64,000 bases of DNA from Methylomonas methanica MC09 (GTDB lineage: Bacteria; Pseudomonadota; Gammaproteobacteria; Methylococcales; Methylomonadaceae), in assembly GCF_000214665.1 (NCBI RefSeq), contig NC_015572.1, positions 2,728,001-2,792,000 of the forward strand, read 5' to 3'. Of this stretch, positions 54,683 through 63,298 are shown piece by piece. The position numbers and the translations under genes are program-made. The notes below the pieces were generated by a model. The model was given only the letters and a program-made list of their open reading frames with translations. It made no database searches and was not told the DNA's origin. Numbering within the stretch: the stretch's first letter is position 1; every line of letters begins with the position of its first letter.

Positions 54683-57600
54683 CGTCGCGTCTCCTGTATT
54701 GCGGGCATATCCAATAATTTCCTGATCTCGGCTATCCGAAAGCCGTTGGCCAGTGCTTTTAACTTGGCGAAAAAAGCCGCATAGTCCGGCTCGGCTTCGC
54801 TCAGTTGTTCAAGCGTCTGCTTTAAGCCGTGCATATCGCCGATACGCACCAACGCTATGCAAGGCTCCATCAGCGACAGCGGCGGCACCTCAATGACGGT
54901 GGTGCCCGGTTGGCGCTTGGGCGGCTGTTTATCCTCGTACAACCAATCCAGCACCAAATGCAATTTTAATTTCTCCATCAGCTCAACCACGTTAATCGGT
55001 TTGGATAGGAAATCGGTGCAACCAGCATTCATAGCGGCCAAACGGTCGGCGGGATAAGCATTGGCGCTTAATACCAGCACCGGCATGCCCCAGGCTTGCT
55101 GGCGTAATTGAATGGCGGTTTCGATACCGTTGATACCTGTCATGGAAATATCCAATAAAATCAAATCGGGCGGGTTTTCGGCGACTTTGAGCAGACACTC
55201 TTCGCCTGAACAGGCTTCGGTTAAATAAAACCCCAAAGGTTCCAGCATGGCCAGCAACAATTCCCGATGCTCGCGCTGGTCGTCCACCAATAAAATCTTG
55301 CGGCGCCGGCCCAGATAGCCGACGATTTTAGCATCGGCATTGGGTTCGACATCGGCGCCGAGACTGGGCAACAGCAGCCGCACGGTAAAGGTCGAACCTT
55401 CTCCCGGCCGGCTTTTCACCGTCAACTCGCCGCCCATCAACTCGGTCATAATCTTGCTGATGGTCAAGCCCAGGCCGCTACCGGCCTCGGCGTTGCCGGT
55501 GGAACTGCTCACCCGGGTAAAGGGCTGGAAAATGTTCTGCAATTGTTGTTCGTCGATGCCGCTGCCGGTATCGATTACTTGAAAATTGGCCACGCCGCCG
55601 CTATAACCGACGCGCAATATCACCTCGCCCCGCGCGGTAAATTTGACGGCATTGCCGAGTAGATTCATCAAAATCTGCCCTACCCGCTTTTCATCGCCCC
55701 GCACCCGATCCGGCAGGGTGTTGACGTACTCGCATTTGAAACCCAGGCCTTTCTGATCGGCTTGGGCCTGAAAGCTATGCTGCAGATGTTCGATAAAATC
55801 CGGGAAGTGAATGGGGTGATACTTTAGGTCGAATTTGCGGGCTTCGATACGGGCGATATCCAGAATATCCTCAACCAGCGAACATAAATGCTCGCCGCTG
55901 CGTTTCAGGGTTTCCACAGCCCGCCGCCGATTGTCCGGTATCTCGGGGTCGTTATGCAGAATATGCGCATAGCCGAGAATGCTGTTCAGCGGCGAGCGAA
56001 TTTCATGGCTCATACTGGATAAAAACCGGCTTTTAGCCTGATTCGCGCTGTCCGCCATTTTCATGGCCTGCTGCAACTTGCTGTCGGTCTTTTTATGGTT
56101 CTCGATTTCCAGCAACAGCAATTGGGTTTGTTTGGCGGTTTCCTCATGCGCCACCCGCCGGCTTTCCGCGCTCAGAATCAGCAACCAGGTACATAGGCCG
56201 ATAAACACTAACAGCGCCGCGTATATTTTGAAAAAGTTATAAAGCAGCAGATCGAAGGCATCCGGGTTCAGCCTTACGCTTAACAAGTCCTGATAATAAA
56301 TAATGCTGACGAATATGCCGGTCAGCATGGACAGAAACGAAAACATCAACACAAAACGCAACAGACGCAGCCGCGCATTCAGGCTCATTGCCCCCGGTAA
56401 AAAACGTAGCGCCACCCTTTCCAGATAATCCTCAAACCGAAACCCGGTTTTGCAGACATCCAGACAGCGTGCGTCCAGCGTGCAACACAGGGAACAAATG
56501 CTGCCGGCATACGCCGGGCAATAGGCCATATCTTCGTGCTCGAATTCGTTTTCGCAAATCGAACATTTGGTTTGCGACTGGGTGTTATGCAGTTCGCGGT
56601 CGCGGGCCAGATAATGGCGCGAGCGCGCCAGCCAAGCCACGCTGGGCGTCACGATAAACGCCAACCCCAAGGCGATAAAAGCCGAGAAGGCCTTGGGATA
56701 TTCGCCGAACAGACCCACATAGGCCAGTATGGAAATTAGCGAGGCAATCGTGGTGGAAATAATTCCGACCGGATTCAGGTCGGTCAGATAAGCGCGCTTG
56801 AATTCGATAATCTTCGGGCTGAGACCCAGCGGCTTGTTGATCATCAACTCGGCGGCCACCGCACCGATCCAGGCGATCGACATATTGGAAAACAGACCCA
56901 GCACTTTTTCCAACGCGCCGAACACGCCGAACTCCATCAGCAACAGCGCGATCAACACGTTGAATACCAGCCACACCACCCGGCCGGGATGGCTGTGCGT
57001 CAACCGCGAGAAAAAATTCGACCAGGCCAGCGAACCCGCATAGGCGTTGGTGACATTGATCTTGATCTGGCTGAGCACCACGAACAGCGTGGTCACCGCC
57101 AAGGCCCATTGCGGATTGTCGAACAACTCGTTATACGCCACCAGATACATTTGGGTAGGCTCATGGGCATGTTCGGGACTGATGCCGTGCCGTATCGCCA
57201 GATGCGCCAACAAGGCGCCGGCCAGCTGGCGCATTACGCCGAACACCACCCAACCCGGTCCGGCGGTCAGCATCGCCGTCCACCAGCGCAGTTTATTGTC
57301 GGCGGTTTTATCCGGCAAAAAACGCAGAAAATCCACCTGCTCGCCAATCTGCGCCACCATGGAAAACGCCACAGTGGCCGCGCTGCCGAACAGCAGCCAT
57401 TCGAAACCCTGCCCGCTGCCGGCTATCCAAAAATAGCTTTCCAGCGTCTGCATCGCTTCCGGTTCGCGCACCGCCACCGCTACATACGGCGCGATCAGCA
57501 ATAACAACCAGACCGGCTGGGTCCACAACTGCATGCGGCTGATGGTGGTGATACCGAAGGTCACCAACGGAATCACAATCGCCGCGCTGACGATATGGGC

Positions 57601-58056
57601 TATCCATAATGGAATCTGAAAATACAACTCCAGTGCCAGCGACATAATCGAGGCTTCCAGCGCAAACAACGTAAAGGTAAACGAAGCGTAAATCAGCGAC
57701 GTCACCGTGGAGCCGATATAGCCGAACCCGGCGCTACGGGTCAGCAAATCCATATCGATATGATAGGTGGCGGCATAATAACTGATCGGAAAACTGGTGA
57801 TAAATATCACGATGCCCACGATCAAAATCGCCCAAAACGCATTGGTAAAGCCGTAATTAATGGACAGAAACCCGCCGATAGCTTCCAGCACCAAAAACGA
57901 CGTGGAGCCGAACGCGGTATTCGCCACTTCGAACTCCGACCACTTGCGGAAACTGCGCGGCGCAAACCGCAGCGCGTAGTCTTCCAGGGTTTCGTTGGCA
58001 ACCAGGGCGTTGTAGTCGCGGCGGATTTTGGTGATGTTTTGGTGGATTGATTTCAT
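54679..58056 (-). CDS. NCS1-permease/Cys-rich/hybrid histidine kinase fusion
   Basis: This 1125-residue sensor has a region of about 490 residues with some 12 helices that resembles NCS1 (purine/cytosine/allantoin) permeases (FGSTSFLVLEAIGGFLSIN, RSAGFGYIGSTVTSLIYASF, INVTNAYAGSLAWSNFFSRL). A cytoplasmic Cys-rich knuckle follows (CSICENEFEHEDMAYCP, SICSLCCTLDARCLDVC), then two helices and a coiled coil. HisKA (FLSSMSHEIRSPLNSILGY), HATPase (QILMNLLGNAVKFTARGE, GSGLGLTISKIM) and a receiver (ILLVDDQREHR, LILLDISMTGING, FLSKPINV) complete it. Permease-fused kinases sense a transported solute or flux. Location beside urt genes points to urea or a related amide, as inference. The ATG lies almost against a structured repeat and has no obvious ribosome site. 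Confidence 0.88.
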   Translation of the reverse strand: MKSIHQNITKIRRDYNALVANETLEDYALRFAPRSFRKWSEFEVANTAFGSTSFLVLEAIGGFLSINYGFTNAFWAILIVGIVIFITSFPISYYAATYHIDMDLLTRSAGFGYIGSTVTSLIYASFTFTLFALEASIMSLALELYFQIPLWIAHIVSAAIVIPLVTFGITTISRMQLWTQPVWLLLLIAPYVAVAVREPEAMQTLESYFWIAGSGQGFEWLLFGSAATVAFSMVAQIGEQVDFLRFLPDKTADNKLRWWTAMLTAGPGWVVFGVMRQLAGALLAHLAIRHGISPEHAHEPTQMYLVAYNELFDNPQWALAVTTLFVVLSQIKINVTNAYAGSLAWSNFFSRLTHSHPGRVVWLVFNVLIALLLMEFGVFGALEKVLGLFSNMSIAWIGAVAAELMINKPLGLSPKIIEFKRAYLTDLNPVGIISTTIASLISILAYVGLFGEYPKAFSAFIALGLAFIVTPSVAWLARSRHYLARDRELHNTQSQTKCSICENEFEHEDMAYCPAYAGSICSLCCTLDARCLDVCKTGFRFEDYLERVALRFLPGAMSLNARLRLLRFVLMFSFLSMLTGIFVSIIYYQDLLSVRLNPDAFDLLLYNFFKIYAALLVFIGLCTWLLILSAESRRVAHEETAKQTQLLLLEIENHKKTDSKLQQAMKMADSANQAKSRFLSSMSHEIRSPLNSILGYAHILHNDPEIPDNRRRAVETLKRSGEHLCSLVEDILDIARIEARKFDLKYHPIHFPDFIEHLQHSFQAQADQKGLGFKCEYVNTLPDRVRGDEKRVGQILMNLLGNAVKFTARGEVILRVGYSGGVANFQVIDTGSGIDEQQLQNIFQPFTRVSSSTGNAEAGSGLGLTISKIMTELMGGELTVKSRPGEGSTFTVRLLLPSLGADVEPNADAKIVGYLGRRRKILLVDDQREHRELLLAMLEPLGFYLTEACSGEECLLKVAENPPDLILLDISMTGINGIETAIQLRQQAWGMPVLVLSANAYPADRLAAMNAGCTDFLSKPINVVELMEKLKLHLVLDWLYEDKQPPKRQPGTTVIEVPPLSLMEPCIALVRIGDMHGLKQTLEQLSEAEPDYAAFFAKLKALANGFRIAEIRKLLDMPAIQETRR

Positions 58057-58059
58057 GTG

Positions 58060-58170
58060 TTTTGTGTCGCTATCGCGACGGACGTTTTAAGTCGGGTCTC
58101 GACCCGACAGCCGAGTGACTTTTCTTTGCTTGGCCAAAGAAAAGTCACCAAAAGAAAGGCCACCCGGATT
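58060..58170 (+). repeat. Structured repeat, left arm of inverted pair around RAYT 2
   Basis: TTTTGTGTCGCT begins the repeat. A perfect palindrome GTCGGGTCTCGACCCGAC lies at 58091-58108, and a 14-bp stem GTGACTTTTCTTTG / CAAAGAAAAGTCAC at 58115-58148 has loop CTTGGC. The corresponding inverted arm is 59410-59518, in which the second stem has a different sequence but is still perfectly paired. Confidence 0.8.
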
Positions 58171-58473
58171 CCGCCAGAATCACTCGGCACATCCATGTGC
58201 CTCGCCCTTCGGGTGCGAAGCATGCAAATCGGCTTTCCTGCCGATTTGTCCTGCGCTTTTACGAAAACCATCCGTGGTTTTCGCCCTGCGGGCCAGCCTA
58301 TCGGCTGTTCAAATTTGCTCCCGGCAAATTTGTCGCTTTTGGCGAGGGTTTTCGAAGGACCATCCCTGGTCCTACGAAAACGAGCGGCATCCATGCCGCT
58401 CCCCTATCGGGCCCTATTCGCCAAAAGCTGCGATGCTCGGGGCGGAATAACGGGAAATAAACCATCCCGAATT
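58171..58473. repeat. Palindrome-rich non-coding DNA continuing the left repeat
   Basis: No gene is supported. Short self-complementary units recur: CGAAAACCATCCGTGGTTTT near 58262, TTCAAATTTGCTCCCGGCAA then ATTTG near 58308, and GGACCATCCCTGGTCC near 58357. The makeup resembles a mosaic of dispersed palindromic repeats. Confidence 0.55.
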
Positions 58474-58507
58474 CGTAGGGTGGGCACGGCTTTTTCGTGC
58501 CCACGCG
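58474..58507 (+). repeat. REP of RAYT family 2, copy 1
   Basis: CGTAGGGTGGGCACGGCTTT, then TTCGTGCCCACGCG, pairs GTGGGCAC (58480-58487) with GTGCCCAC (58497-58504). It is the mirror image of the copy at 59103-59136 on the other side of the RAYT gene. Confidence 0.85.
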
Positions 58508-58513
58508 AACACC

Positions 58514-59059
58514 TCATTCCCCCGCAACCAAATTATCATCCACGTGACCACCTCCCCAATCCAATGAATAAACCCCTTGTTCAACATAACGATGAAAAGT
58601 CGAAAAAGGCCATTCGCAGACCTGTTTACAATAGCCATGCTTGACCGGGTTGAAATGCATGTAATCCATATGCCGGGTAAAATCGTTTTCGTCCCGGATT
58701 TGATGCTCCCAATACCCGCGCTGCCATAACGTCGATTCCCGATGTTTTTGTTTCGAAGGGCCAATCCAGTCGGCCCGCCGATATTCGTTTGCGCATGCCA
58801 CGCTCACCTGCCGTTTGATCACCGCCCAACGTGTAGCAAAGTCCGCATCGCCGGGCGGTAAGGTCCAGATCGTATGCAAATGATCCGGCAGCAACACCCA
58901 GGCATCAATGGTAAACGGCCGTTTGGTCCGCACCGCCGCAATCGCATTACGCAAAGCCTCGCGTATCGGCGCCTCGCATAGAATCGCTTGCCGCCGATAG
59001 GTCACCACCGTAAAGAAATACGTTGCACCGGGTGTTTGCGAGCGGCGGTAACGGGACAT
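58514..59059 (-). CDS. REP-associated tyrosine transposase (RAYT), second family
   Basis: This 181-residue protein has the N-terminus MSRYRRSQTPGATYFFTVVT, the HUH motif in LLPDHLHTIWTLPPGD, LWQRGYWEHQIRDENDFTRH and the catalytic Tyr region HMDYMHFNPVKHGY. It is intact. Inverted REPs (58474-58507 and 59103-59136) flank it directly, and outside them lies a larger inverted pair of structured repeats. It differs substantially from the RAYT at 15901, and its REPs are also different. It should nick the REP foot (GTAGGGTGGG side), making these palindromes mobile. Confidence 0.92.
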   Translation of the reverse strand: MSRYRRSQTPGATYFFTVVTYRRQAILCEAPIREALRNAIAAVRTKRPFTIDAWVLLPDHLHTIWTLPPGDADFATRWAVIKRQVSVACANEYRRADWIGPSKQKHRESTLWQRGYWEHQIRDENDFTRHMDYMHFNPVKHGYCKQVCEWPFSTFHRYVEQGVYSLDWGGGHVDDNLVAGE

Positions 59060-59102
59060 CGGTTTTGGTTGTGCTTGTTAATTCAAAAGTTAGGGTTTAT
59101 TC

Positions 59103-59136
59103 CGCGTGGGCACAAAAAGCATGTGCCCACCCTACG
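59103..59136 (-). repeat. REP of RAYT family 2, copy 2 (inverted)
   Basis: CGCGTGGGCACAAAAAGCAT, then GTGCCCACCCTACG, is the inverted counterpart of 58474-58507, with the same stem and a different loop. Confidence 0.85.
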
Positions 59137-59409
59137 ATGCTAATCAAAGTGACCGGTATCAATAGCGATTGATACGCCTCCCAACGTCGGCGCATCCTAC
59201 AACACAATCCAAAACACGGGTTACAAAATCATCGGCCAACTTTTCTCTCGCAAAGGGGTTATCCCCCTGATGCCGCGCCGAGCACCGGAGGGTTTGAACG
59301 GATTAGCCCGTCAGGGGCGATGCAGGGATGCATCGCGTTTTTCGCAGGGGCTGGGAAGCCCCTTCGAAAAACCCCGTTCAAACCCTCCGGCGCGCAGGAT
59401 AATCGCGGC
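59137..59409. repeat. Palindrome-rich non-coding DNA inside the right repeat
   Basis: No gene is supported. GGTTTGAACGGATTAGCCCG at 59290 and its counterpart near 59375 (CGTTCAAACC) frame smaller hairpins such as GGGGCTGGGAAGCCCC and GCGATGCAGGGATGCATCGC, forming a nested long hairpin. Confidence 0.55.
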
Positions 59410-59518
59410 ATGGGGTGGCCTTTTCTTTGAATACTTTCTTTTGGCCACGCAAAAGAAAGTATTTCGGCTGTCGGGCCGAGACCCGACTTCAAAAACCGTC
59501 GCCCCAGCGACACAAAAC
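59410..59518 (-). repeat. Structured repeat, right arm of inverted pair around RAYT 2
   Basis: This is the reverse complement of the left arm. It contains a near-palindrome GTCGGGCCGAGACCCGAC (59470-59487) and a 13-bp stem ATACTTTCTTTTG / CAAAAGAAAGTAT (59431-59462) with loop GCCACG. It ends against the stop codon of the periplasmic-protein gene at 59519. Confidence 0.8.
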
Positions 59519-60262
59519 CTACCTACGTTCATGCCCAAAGGTAAATATCACCGGCGTCCCCTGATTATGAATAACAATCTCCTTCTTCACCTCGACATTA
59601 TTCGGCTTAATCGCCGTAGCCGCTGCGTCGCCGGCTGGCACAACCGGCACCTCTTTCACTTCCACCCGTACGTCCGGCATCCACTTAGGCTTAAACGAAC
59701 TGGTATTGGCGCGCACCTCACTTTGCGGGCGCGGTAAGTCTTCCAGTAAATTCAAACAAGCCGTACTGATTTGATCCACCAGTTTGTCGGTGACGTGAGC
59801 CTGTCCGTGCTCGGCGCTCAGCGAATGGGCGCTGAAGGTGGACTTGGCTTCGGCGATAACCGCGTCGTTGTCGTTGCGGTGCAAACTACATTCGACCGGC
59901 AACACGTCGGCTTTCTGAAAATCCATGGAACGCGGATCGGAATTACCGCTGGAAAACGAAAAACCCACCGGCGTGTCGCTGTGGGTAATTTCGCCAATTC
60001 GCGCCTGCAGTCTATGGCTGTAAGGGCCGCTAGCAGGAAACGGATATTCCCACTCCGCCAAATTGCCGCGCACCCGGGCGGCAAGCTCTGCCGCGGATAA
60101 GGTAAATCCGAACTGTTGCAGATTCTCTGCCGCCAGTTCGAATTGAATCGCATTGATACTGTCTCTGCCGGCCGGCGCCGTATCGGCCGATGCGGCCAGC
60201 GATATCAAAAACCCGCTCATCAGCGCTATTCCGGCTAGTTGCTTAATAAAGCAAATCTTCAT
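59519..60262 (-). CDS. Periplasmic protein of unknown function
   Basis: The protein is 247 residues from the ATG at 60262, chosen because GGGGAG lies 7 bp upstream; a start 27 bp further up is also open. A Sec signal (IKQLAGIALMSGFLISLAAS, then ADTA) precedes a mixed alpha/beta domain (FELAAENLQQFGFTLSAAEL, FSFSSGNSDPRSMDF, LPVECSLHRN) and a Pro/Val-rich tail (VKEVPVVPAGDAAATAIKPN). Two Cys may form a disulfide. No family was recognised. It is divergent from the porin gene at 60445, and both may be under the same control as the urt genes. Confidence 0.65.
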   Translation of the reverse strand: MKICFIKQLAGIALMSGFLISLAASADTAPAGRDSINAIQFELAAENLQQFGFTLSAAELAARVRGNLAEWEYPFPASGPYSHRLQARIGEITHSDTPVGFSFSSGNSDPRSMDFQKADVLPVECSLHRNDNDAVIAEAKSTFSAHSLSAEHGQAHVTDKLVDQISTACLNLLEDLPRPQSEVRANTSSFKPKWMPDVRVEVKEVPVVPAGDAAATAIKPNNVEVKKEIVIHNQGTPVIFTFGHERR

Positions 60263-60444
60263 AATCATTCTCCCCAAGTTGCTTCGCACTGTACGTAAGC
60301 GGCGATTTTACAGCCATACGTCAAATGACTGATCAGTCATTCGCCCGATTGTGGAAAGCGTGCGTAAATTCAAAAATCTGTCCCGAGGTTTTCAAACGCC
60401 AAGGCCATCCGGTCATGGCAGGTTTCAATCCAGATAGGGGATGC

Positions 60445-61680
60445 ATGATGAGTGGGTTTAAGCAACAGACAGCAAGTGGCCGGCAAAACCGGCTATTGAC
60501 CGGATTGGCGCTAACCGCGCTGACGATGGGTGTCGGCACCGAAGCGCAGGCGGGCGCAACCTTCAAAATCGACGATACCAAATGGGTCAGCGTCGGCGCG
60601 GGTTTACGCACCAGCTTTCGGGCACAGGACAGCGCGGCCGGGGCTACCGGCAACAAATGGAGCAACGATTTTAATTTGGATAACATCCGTTTATACATCA
60701 ACGGCCAGATTCATAAATACCTGAAAGTGGAATTCAACACCGACTGCCAAACCTGCGGTAACGGCGGCGAGGTGCGGGTACTGGATGCTATCGGCAAATT
60801 CGAAGTCACTCCTTACGCCAATTTGTGGGTAGGCCGTATGTTGGTGCCCGCCGAACGTCGGGAAATGAACGGTCCGTTTTACAGCGCGGTATACAACATC
60901 TTCTCGGCCGGCACCCCATTCGAACCGGCCGATTACAACGTGGTGATCAAATCCGACGGCACATCGGCAGGCTCCTACGGCCGTGACGACGGTGCCACCT
61001 TCTGGGGGTCAGTCTTCAACGGCCGTTTCCAATACGCAGTTGGCTTTTTCCGCGGCCTGCGCGGCGGCGCCAACGTTAACGACAACATCCTGTACGCACA
61101 ACGCTTTGCCTACAACTTCTGGGAAGTGGAGAAAAACCCCGGCTACTACACCTCAGGCACCTACTACGGCAAGGGCGGCGACATTTTGACCGTCGGCGTT
61201 TCCAACCAATACCAGGAAGACGGTGCCGGCATTACCACCGATTCGGGGAACTTTCGCGGTACCACGGTCGATTTGTTGATGGAAAAAGTCCTGCCCGGCG
61301 GCGGCGTGGTGACCGTGAACGGCGAGTATAAAAACTACGGCATTTCCAATGGCTATAGTCAGGCTAACCGCGATGCCGGCGGCGGTTTCGACATGTTCGA
61401 AGGTAATGCCTTCGATGCCAGCGCCATGTACCTGTTCCCGCAAAAAGTCGGTATCGGCCAATTTCAACCTTATGTGCGATACGTCAACGTCGAGCCCAAC
61501 GCCAGCTCCAGCCGGGAAGTTTACGAAGGCGGCGTGAATTACATCATAGACGGCCACAACGCCAGAATTTCACTGAGCTACCAATACGGCGACCTGCTAA
61601 CCAAGGGTCTCAACTACAAATCCACCGCCGCCGGCGAAAGCGTCAGCCAAATGATGCTCGGCTTCCAATGGCAAATTTAA
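60445..61680 (+). CDS. Outer-membrane porin, possibly for urea/short-chain amides
   Basis: The start at 60445 (MMSGFKQQTASGRQNRLLTG) follows GGGGATGC; a longer frame begins at 60325. A signal peptide ends at GTEAQAGA, giving a mature barrel of about 380 residues in amphipathic strands (WVSVGAGLRTSFRAQDSAAG, NIRLYINGQIHKYLKVEFNT, DAIGKFEVTPYANLWVGRML, LSYQYGDLL) and a terminal MMLGFQWQI. A periplasmic CQTC pair is present. The architecture fits OprP/FmdC-type porins. Location directly upstream of urtA, in the same direction, suggests uptake of urea or amides across the outer membrane. That role is inferred from context. Confidence 0.75.
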   Translation: MMSGFKQQTASGRQNRLLTGLALTALTMGVGTEAQAGATFKIDDTKWVSVGAGLRTSFRAQDSAAGATGNKWSNDFNLDNIRLYINGQIHKYLKVEFNTDCQTCGNGGEVRVLDAIGKFEVTPYANLWVGRMLVPAERREMNGPFYSAVYNIFSAGTPFEPADYNVVIKSDGTSAGSYGRDDGATFWGSVFNGRFQYAVGFFRGLRGGANVNDNILYAQRFAYNFWEVEKNPGYYTSGTYYGKGGDILTVGVSNQYQEDGAGITTDSGNFRGTTVDLLMEKVLPGGGVVTVNGEYKNYGISNGYSQANRDAGGGFDMFEGNAFDASAMYLFPQKVGIGQFQPYVRYVNVEPNASSSREVYEGGVNYIIDGHNARISLSYQYGDLLTKGLNYKSTAAGESVSQMMLGFQWQI

Positions 61681-61729
61681 GCGTAGGGGGCGTACCGTTT
61701 AGCTGTCCACGCAGAGCAAACGCCTTCCA

Positions 61730-61756
61730 GCGTGGGCATTACATGCCCACCCTACG
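61730..61756 (-). repeat. REP of RAYT family 2, copy 3, between porin and urtA
   Basis: GCGTGGGCATTACATGCCCA, then CCCTACG, has the stem GTGGGCAT/ATGCCCAC and the CCCTACG foot found beside the RAYT at 58514. It lies in the 127-bp gap between the porin stop and the urtA start. Confidence 0.8.
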
Positions 61757-61807
61757 CAATACCGGCGACATATCGCCACGATTTCTTTCCGACATAGGAC
61801 TATTACG

Positions 61808-63112
61808 ATGAAAATACTGAGCAACTCCTTCCATAAACTGGCAACCGTCGCGGCACTGTCCGCCGCGCTGTTGGGTACTGCCGGCCCGGCCCGCGCCGAA
61901 GACGACACCATCAAGGTGGGCGTACTGCATTCGCTATCCGGCACCATGGCGATTTCGGAAACCACGCTGAAAGATACCATGTTGATGCTGATAGACGAGC
62001 AAAACAAAAAAGGCGGTTTGTTGGGCAAAAAACTGGAAGCGGTCGTCGTCGATCCGGCGTCCGACTGGCCGTTGTTTGCCGAAAAAGCTCGCGAGCTGTT
62101 GACCAAGGACAAGGTCGCCTCTATCTTCGGTTGCTGGACCTCGGTATCGCGTAAATCGGTATTGCCGGTCATCGAAGAACTGAACGGCATCCTGTTTTAC
62201 CCGGTGCAATACGAAGGCGAAGAATCTTCCAAAAACGTCTTCTACACCGGCGCCGCACCTAACCAACAAGCCATTCCGGCGGTTGATTATCTGATGAACG
62301 ACCTTAAAGTCGAACGCTGGATTCTGGCGGGTACCGACTACGTCTATCCGCGCACCACCAACAAAATTCTGGAAGCGTATTTGAAATCCAAGGGCGTGAA
62401 AGATAAGGATATCATGATCAACTACACCCCATTCGGCCATTCCGATTGGCAAAGCATCGTGGCTGACATCAAAAAATTCGGCTCGGCCGGCAAGAAAACC
62501 GCGGTGGTTTCCACCATCAACGGCGACGCCAACATCCCTTTCTACAAAGAGCTGGGTAACCAGGGCGTATCGGCGGAAGACATTCCGGTTGTAGCCTTCT
62601 CGGTGGGTGAAGAAGAGTTATCCGGTATGGATACCAAACCGCTGGTCGGTCATTTGGCCGCCTGGAACTACTTCATGAGCGTCGACACCACCAAGAACGC
62701 CGCCTTCATCAAACAATGGCAGGATTACATCAAAAACCCCAAACGCGTCACCAACGACCCGATGGAAGCGCATTACATCGGCTTCAATATGTGGGTGAAA
62801 GCGGTCGAGAAAGCCGGCACTACCGATCCTGAAGCGGTACAAAAAGCGTTGATCGGCGTGGAGTATCCCAACCTGACCGGCGGTACCGCGAAAATGCTGC
62901 CTAACCACCACATCAGCAAACCGGTGTTAATCGGCGAGATTCAGGACGACGGCCAATTCGTTACCGTCTGGCAAACCAACAAGGTGGTTGATGGCGACGC
63001 ATGGTCCGACTATCTGCCGGAAAGCAAACCCATCATCGCCGACTGGACCGCACCGATCAGCTGCGGCAACTACAACACCAAAACCAAAAAGTGTTCAGGC
63101 CAAAACTACTAA
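61808..63112 (+). CDS. urtA: Urea ABC transporter substrate-binding protein UrtA
   Basis: This 434-residue periplasmic binding protein of the Leu/amide (FmdD/UrtA) family has AGGA before the ATG. The signal peptide is LATVAALSAALLGTAGPARA. The mature chain begins EDDTIKVGVLHSLSGTMAIS, followed by VDPASDWPLFAEKARELL, IFGCWTSVSRKSVLPVIEEL, LFYPVQYEGEESSKNVFYTG and NDPMEAHYIGFNMWVKAVEK. These are close to the UrtA consensus. It captures urea for the UrtBCDE importer, whose first permease gene follows 186 bp downstream. Confidence 0.95.
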   Translation: MKILSNSFHKLATVAALSAALLGTAGPARAEDDTIKVGVLHSLSGTMAISETTLKDTMLMLIDEQNKKGGLLGKKLEAVVVDPASDWPLFAEKARELLTKDKVASIFGCWTSVSRKSVLPVIEELNGILFYPVQYEGEESSKNVFYTGAAPNQQAIPAVDYLMNDLKVERWILAGTDYVYPRTTNKILEAYLKSKGVKDKDIMINYTPFGHSDWQSIVADIKKFGSAGKKTAVVSTINGDANIPFYKELGNQGVSAEDIPVVAFSVGEEELSGMDTKPLVGHLAAWNYFMSVDTTKNAAFIKQWQDYIKNPKRVTNDPMEAHYIGFNMWVKAVEKAGTTDPEAVQKALIGVEYPNLTGGTAKMLPNHHISKPVLIGEIQDDGQFVTVWQTNKVVDGDAWSDYLPESKPIIADWTAPISCGNYNTKTKKCSGQNY

Positions 63113-63120
63113 AGCACAGT

Positions 63121-63152
63121 CATGCGGGTACGAACTCCAGCGTACCCGCATG
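63121..63152 (+). terminator. Strong hairpin between urtA and urtB (no U tract)
   Basis: CATGCGGGTACG pairs perfectly with CGTACCCGCATG across an 8-nt loop, a 12-bp stem starting 9 bp after the urtA stop. There is no T run, so it is more likely to protect the urtA 3' end or reduce read-through than to terminate fully. Such hairpins often raise binding-protein expression over the permeases. Confidence 0.6.
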
Positions 63153-63173
63153 CACTCGCGGATAGAACCCAAA

Positions 63174-63200
63174 GGTGGGCACTTAAGCGGCCCACCCTAC
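63174..63200 (-). repeat. Degenerate REP of RAYT family 2, copy 4, between urtA and urtB
   Basis: GGTGGGCACTTAAGCGGCCC, then ACCCTAC, retains GGTGGGC/GCCCACC pairing and the CCCTAC foot of the family 2 REP. Loop and flanks have diverged. Confidence 0.7.
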
Positions 63201-63298
63201 CCTGGACTTTACAACACCACGGGTGGGAACAAGGACAAAGACAGGACTTAGGCTGACGCTAAGCGCAAGCCGAACGCTCATTTCACCAGGACATGACG

